Positions 42,119 through 45,533 of a stretch of 45,533 bases of DNA are shown one piece after another; within the stretch, counting starts at the first letter, position 1; every line of letters starts with the position of its first letter. This DNA is from JBAXXL01 sp038206725 (GTDB lineage: Bacteria > Bacteroidota > Ignavibacteria > Kapaibacteriales > UBA2268): positions 1 through 45,533 of the forward strand of contig JBBRAO010000027.1 in the NCBI GenBank assembly GCA_038206725.1. Direction: 5' to 3'. Under the pieces are notes generated by a model, which worked only from the letters and a program-made list of their open reading frames with translations, was not told the DNA's origin and did no database searches. The position numbers were made by a program, and so were the translations under genes.

Positions 42119-44839
42119 TTATAACTTTACGAATTTTATGACTTTATCCCAAATATGCACAAAATAAATTCCTTGCGGTAAACTCACTATATTCAACTGA
42201 TGACTTGAAGTCATCGGATCAATAGATTCAGAAAGGACTTTTTCGCCAAGTATGTTGTAGAAAAGTACTTCATCAACCCTACGCTTAAGCGTAGGGTTGA
42301 TTGGTTTCAAAGTAATTGTAATATAATTTTCAGCAGGATTAGGCACTATAACTAATTCATCTTTGCTATATTCTTCTTTCACGTTCGTCGGTGCACCAAG
42401 CGTGTAATATCTGTCCGATTCAAGTGGATTGCGTTTTGACCAACCACGATTGTCTGTAGCTTCGATATAATATTCAAGATAACTGTTGCCGTCGCCGAGC
42501 CTCACTTCCAAACTCGCTTTATCATTAACTAAAGTTAGATCATTACTACTAAAATTACTTTCAGTATCCGTTTTATAATATAATTTTGCTGATTTCAATT
42601 TCCAACCCGCATCCATATCGTCACCTTTGATTGTGACCGCAAAGTTCAGCTTTCCTTCGGGTTTTATTCCCCAAAGCGGCGTGTGTGTTATAAAAGGCGC
42701 GTGGTTCCAACTGTACTCTGCGAAGTGCTTTATATAGCTATAATTTTGTGACCAAGTGGTGTACATCATTCCTTGGAAGTTTTCTGTGGTACGAGTTTTT
42801 TCTTTCCATACGCGAATATTGTTTTGGTCAGTATCATAATACGGTGCTGAAATCTGACGAAATCCTTTTCCGGCAAAGAAATCGGTGCTTTTCGGTAAAC
42901 TACCGGAATTCCAATTAACTATACCCATTGAATTCGGAATCAAATCTGCAATGTCGGTCAAATCGCCATTAACCAAATAATAATTGTTCACAGCGTTATG
43001 GAAATTGTCGAACATATCGGACCAATTCCATACATCGGCAGTCGGGTTATACTTATGAACTATATCAATTGACCTTTGCACATTATCGGCTAAAATTTCT
43101 TTCGGTGCCAAACCGCGGCTTTGGTCGCCGTAATCCCAGTTCATAACTCTTAACTCATCGTGCGATAAGAAATATGTTTTGGCCTTTAGAACGCTATCCA
43201 TAAGACGGAATTGATTATCAACCTGCTTATATAGATTCTCGTCCGACATAGTAACCATTGCTTGTCCGTCATAAACTGTTATCGCGTGATAATATACTGC
43301 GAAAACCGTATCACCGTTATTCAGCATACCACCGTTTTTAATTTTTAAAGTTGGGGGTTTGTGATATGTATCGAATTCGCCGAGCCAGCCCGACGCCGCA
43401 CCGAGTTTTTTATCAACCAGTGTATCAAAATCAATACCTTCACGAATCATCACGTCCAAATATTGATGGCTGATATTCAGCGGTGCACCTTCTCGCCTGA
43501 TCAAGTTCACAAAGTTTGCTTCTTCCACTTTCAGGTCGTCCCACCACATTTTTCCTGATTGCGCACCCCAAAGACCCCAATAAACCGTCATCGTATCGCC
43601 AAGTAAAGAATTGACAATGACATCAATCTTTTGCCAACCGTTCGTCGTTGCCGGAACATTCAAATTAGCGTAATTCAGCGTTTGCTTTTTATTATTCAAA
43701 ACAGTCAACCTGATATCACCGGCGGGAGATGCATTTTCTGTCTTTACCCAAGCGGAAATATGATATTGTTTATAAGGACTTACTTTTGTTCGATAGCAGA
43801 CCCGTTCGTTCGAACCATCGAAGTTTTCAAATCTAATTGAGGTTTTACCTGTTTTAAATACCGAATTATCCACAAAACTCTGAGTTCCAGTACCGTCAAT
43901 AAAAAGAAAACCCGGAAATGAGTTAACGTTATAATTTTCGAAATCGCCATTAGGAAGCGTGGATTTGACTGTCGGTACAAGTTTGGCAGTATCCGCGTTT
44001 ATTACAAATTTTTGAAAATTGACGGGCAATCCGGTTGCGAAATTTGGATTGAAAAACATCATTCCATTGGAATATCCCCACGACATTGTGGACGGGATTA
44101 TATCCAGATGGTTTGCATCCGCAAATTTATTGGCAGAGGACAGCGAATCGAAATATCTTTTAGGTTGTGTGCTGATAAAATCAAATTTATAATCCGTTAG
44201 ATTTATACCACTAATTTTCCAATCAGCCCATAGTTTCCATTTCAATTTAGCATCGGTAGTATTCTTACCGACCAGAAAATTTGTTGGAAAGTAAACCCAC
44301 CGTATAGGAAAATCGGGCACATCAATTATACGGTACAGCGGTACGAAAGTAGTGGCGTCACCCGGAAGAAATGTTTGCGTTAATGTCAGAATCGCATTAA
44401 TCAAACCTTTGCTGTCGCTTGCGTTAATTAGAATTTGCGATGGAACTACATCAATCAAATAACCTTCTTTGCCGGGTGAATTCGCATTGACAAAGTAGGG
44501 TTGGTCCTGATTGTTTTCAAGCATTTGGTTGATTTTTTCATTACAAACACCCATATAGATTAGATTGGAATAAATATCAGGTGCCGAGCCAATGCAAATT
44601 TTGCAAGTATCAATCACAAAGTATTCTTTAAGTTTCTTATTCAAAAAATAAGCGGCTGAATAATCAGGGTTATCCTTATCTAAAACTATGGCTGTCGTGC
44701 TGTTTATTGCACAATTACCCTCAATATTTTTGGGATAAGCCAACTTTGGTTTTGGCACGATATTATCGGGCGAAAAACCTTGCGAATGCAAAATTGCACT
44801 AACAAATAGACAACACAAAATAATTAAAATACTTTTCAT
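42119..44839 (-). CDS. GH20-like secreted glycosidase with T9SS sorting domain
   Basis: 906 residues from ATG 44839 (signal MKSILIILCCLFVSAILHSQ); the frame opens at TTG 44851. A GH20b-like N-terminal domain (about 20-165: PKPKLAYPKNIEGNCAINS, AAYFLNKKLKEYF) leads into a barrel (IIDVPDFPIRWVYFP). A CBM4/9-like beta sandwich is inserted at about 300-450 (LPNGDFENYNVNSFPGF to MWWDDLKVEE). The barrel resumes, with FLSHDELRV as the probable Asp-Glu pair of hexosaminidase-type catalysis. The end has an Ig-like stretch and a T9SS tail (IVPNPAENYITITL, VLFYNILGEKV, PQGIYFVHIW, KFVKL). Two palindromic repeats are embedded in frame in the tail. The substrate is probably an N-acetylhexosamine glycan, unproven. 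Confidence 0.82.
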   Translation of the reverse strand: MKSILIILCCLFVSAILHSQGFSPDNIVPKPKLAYPKNIEGNCAINSTTAIVLDKDNPDYSAAYFLNKKLKEYFVIDTCKICIGSAPDIYSNLIYMGVCNEKINQMLENNQDQPYFVNANSPGKEGYLIDVVPSQILINASDSKGLINAILTLTQTFLPGDATTFVPLYRIIDVPDFPIRWVYFPTNFLVGKNTTDAKLKWKLWADWKISGINLTDYKFDFISTQPKRYFDSLSSANKFADANHLDIIPSTMSWGYSNGMMFFNPNFATGLPVNFQKFVINADTAKLVPTVKSTLPNGDFENYNVNSFPGFLFIDGTGTQSFVDNSVFKTGKTSIRFENFDGSNERVCYRTKVSPYKQYHISAWVKTENASPAGDIRLTVLNNKKQTLNYANLNVPATTNGWQKIDVIVNSLLGDTMTVYWGLWGAQSGKMWWDDLKVEEANFVNLIRREGAPLNISHQYLDVMIREGIDFDTLVDKKLGAASGWLGEFDTYHKPPTLKIKNGGMLNNGDTVFAVYYHAITVYDGQAMVTMSDENLYKQVDNQFRLMDSVLKAKTYFLSHDELRVMNWDYGDQSRGLAPKEILADNVQRSIDIVHKYNPTADVWNWSDMFDNFHNAVNNYYLVNGDLTDIADLIPNSMGIVNWNSGSLPKSTDFFAGKGFRQISAPYYDTDQNNIRVWKEKTRTTENFQGMMYTTWSQNYSYIKHFAEYSWNHAPFITHTPLWGIKPEGKLNFAVTIKGDDMDAGWKLKSAKLYYKTDTESNFSSNDLTLVNDKASLEVRLGDGNSYLEYYIEATDNRGWSKRNPLESDRYYTLGAPTNVKEEYSKDELVIVPNPAENYITITLKPINPTLKRRVDEVLFYNILGEKVLSESIDPMTSSHQLNIVSLPQGIYFVHIWDKVIKFVKL
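42191..42223. repeat. Family-E palindrome inside the GH20-like CDS
   Basis: A 33-base imperfect palindrome with core CTGATGACTTGAAGTCATCGG. It is read in frame on the minus strand as IDPMTSSHQLN, just after GEKVLSES in the sorting domain. The closely similar 44934-44968 lies outside genes. Confidence 0.7.
42272..42301. repeat. Family-D palindrome inserted in frame in the GH20-like CDS
   Basis: A perfect 30-base palindrome (core CCCTACGCTTAAGCGTAGGG). It encodes exactly ten codons, INPTLKRRVD, between TITLKP and EVLFYN of the T9SS domain. Related hairpins form the array at 30028-30160. Confidence 0.85.
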
Positions 44840-45218
44840 AATAATACTCAACGATTTGTATAAAATTGCTTATGCAAACTTAGCATTTTTTTGTTGATAA
44901 TTGAAAGTTGAAAATGAATGAAGAAGCAGATTTTACTCAACTGATGACTCTGAGTCATCGGTTGAGTAGAAAAAATGACCCATCGAAAGTTTAGAATAAA
45001 ATAACTTTAATTGCGTAAAACAAGCCATAAATGCGTTAAGTGTCTATATATATATACTAAAATGTCATATTTAGGCGCACCAAATATAAGTAAAATTAAT
45101 TAAATAAATATTTTTTTATTTGAAAAATGTTTTGTAGTTTTAAATAAATTAATCAAACAAAAATTGAGTTTGCTTAAAAAAGTTAATGTTTTTTGTGTTT
45201 TTATAGGATGGTTGATTT
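44840..45218. other. Gene-free spacer with family-E palindrome
   Basis: No gene is seen. It contains TAAGTTTG (a -7-like element for the GH20-like gene on the minus strand, near 44873-44880, no good -33), a family-E palindrome (44934-44968), and long AT-rich tracts. Confidence 0.5.
44934..44968. repeat. Intergenic family-E palindrome
   Basis: A 35-base near-perfect palindrome with core CTGATGACTCTGAGTCATCGG and arms TACTCAAC/GTTGAGTA. It shares 18 of its 21 core bases with the copy inside the GH20-like gene (42191-42223). Confidence 0.75.
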
Positions 45219-45284
45219 ATGAAAATTCAAATAGAACTAAATGAGAAAAAGAACAAAACCCAAGATATTGTTCCCGAGACTTAA
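45219..45284 (+). CDS. Possible 21-residue leader peptide or mini-ORF
   Basis: ATG 45219 follows TAGGATGG, an SD-like sequence, and opens a short, polar ORF (MKIQIELNEKKNKTQDIVPET). Its stop lies inside a perfect 10-bp hairpin. It could be a leader peptide, the stump of a lost gene, or chance. No family can be assigned. Confidence 0.25.
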   Translation: MKIQIELNEKKNKTQDIVPET

Positions 45285-45302
45285 TAATTCATTTATTAAG
45301 TC
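45278..45302 (+). terminator. Strong hairpin over the mini-ORF stop
   Basis: GACTTAATAA (45278-45287) pairs perfectly with TTATTAAGTC (45293-45302) across a 5-base loop. The following AGGTTTAAAA has only a short T run, so it may be an attenuator or operator rather than a terminator. Confidence 0.5.
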
Positions 45303-45370
45303 AGGTTTAAAATAATCAATAAAATCAAATAATAATCCCAGTGTGTTTTATATAAAATAAAAGACGAATC

Positions 45371-45464
45371 AACCCTTGGGTTAGCCGCCTCGGCTTGCCC
45401 AAATAGGCAATTGTGCGTCAGTAATCGTTAAACGCTTAAATTTCTTCGATTACTGACAAGGGTT
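45371..45464 (+). ncRNA. Candidate structured RNA element (four stems)
   Basis: An outer stem AACCCTT (45371-45377) pairs with AAGGGTT (45458-45464). Inside lie GCCG-CCT-CGGC (45384-45394), the directly adjacent TTGCC-loop-GGCAA (45395-45410), and an 11-bp stem GTCAGTAATCG/CGATTACTGAC (45417-45427 with 45447-45457) with a 19-base loop. The long stem abuts the closing strand of the outer stem. Such a closed multi-branch layout is typical of folded RNAs. Another 7-bp pairing (AATACAC/GTGTATT, 45493-45499 with 45525-45531) follows. No known RNA family is recognised. The gene it might serve would lie beyond the window. Confidence 0.45.
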
Positions 45465-45533
45465 AGACGTAGTTCTTTGTTTAATATTTAAAAATACACA
45501 CATTACGCATAAATGATTAGTGAGGTGTATTAT

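Noticed and set aside
41929..42141. A 70-codon plus-strand ORF before the GH20-like gene
   Set aside because: It runs through a terminator-like hairpin and into the opposite gene, without an SD or recognisable motif.
45371..45464. A confident retron call
   Set aside because: The fold is shorter than usual retron RNAs and no reverse transcriptase is visible; only a structured-RNA candidate is reported.

Overview
The window looks like an AT-rich chromosomal segment of a Bacteroidota/Chlorobiota-type (FCB group) bacterium. Four genes and one gene tail encode C-terminal type IX secretion (T9SS) type A sorting domains. Four intergenic sites match the Bacteroidota promoter form TTTG-N19/20-TAnnTTTG. 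Many genes also carry clear Shine-Dalgarno (SD) sequences, including argF, rpoB, rpoC, clpC and the lipoprotein after rpoC. Classical Bacteroidota mostly lack SD sequences, so I infer an Ignavibacteria/Kapabacteria-like lineage rather than a Bacteroidia. No rRNA, phage, CRISPR array or plasmid genes were seen.

Layout. 1-452: a transposase fragment abutting the orphan tail of a T9SS cargo gene. 763-5476: argF (-), alaS (+), a DUF4160/DUF2442 pair (-) and an RRM RNA-binding protein (-). 5949-8346: a cupin and a lone nuoK (+), converging on a membrane protein and a Memo-family protein (-). 8533-11489: a tight batA-like/recO/M16 peptidase operon. 11490-15628: a MITE-like element, a 1153-residue T9SS cargo protein and clustered palindromic repeats. 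15629-16552: nadA (-). 16654-28690: the core information-processing block tRNA-Tyr, -Gly, -Thr, -Trp, secE, nusG, rplK, rplA, rplJ, rplL, rpoB, rpoC, with a tRNA promoter, an attenuator-like hairpin before rpoB and a terminator after rpoC. 28808-31091: a coiled-coil lipoprotein, a LysM protein and a DUF5777 beta-barrel protein. 31080-36620 (-): aroD coupled to a T9SS cargo protein, then a DUF4178/small secreted protein/DUF350 cassette. 37213-38871: a frameshifted T9SS cargo gene, TM2 and DUF2752 genes. 38991-41549: clpC. 41550-45533: a second MITE copy, a GH20-like T9SS glycosidase, and a gene-free right end rich in predicted RNA structure.

How it fits together. The centre is an ordinary transcription/translation operon cluster. 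The flanks are cell-surface genes (T9SS cargo, lipoprotein, LysM, beta barrel) mixed with housekeeping enzymes. The unusual layer is repetitive: at least five palindromic repeat families plus two copies of a ~136-bp MITE-like element sit between genes. Two palindromes also lie in frame inside the sorting-domain region of the GH20-like gene, where they encode extra residues. Other points of interest are the DUF4178/DUF350 envelope cassette without its usual polyamine-gene partners, a G8 tract at a frameshift in a T9SS cargo gene, an orphan nuoK, and a compact multi-stem element at 45371-45464 that resembles a small structured RNA.
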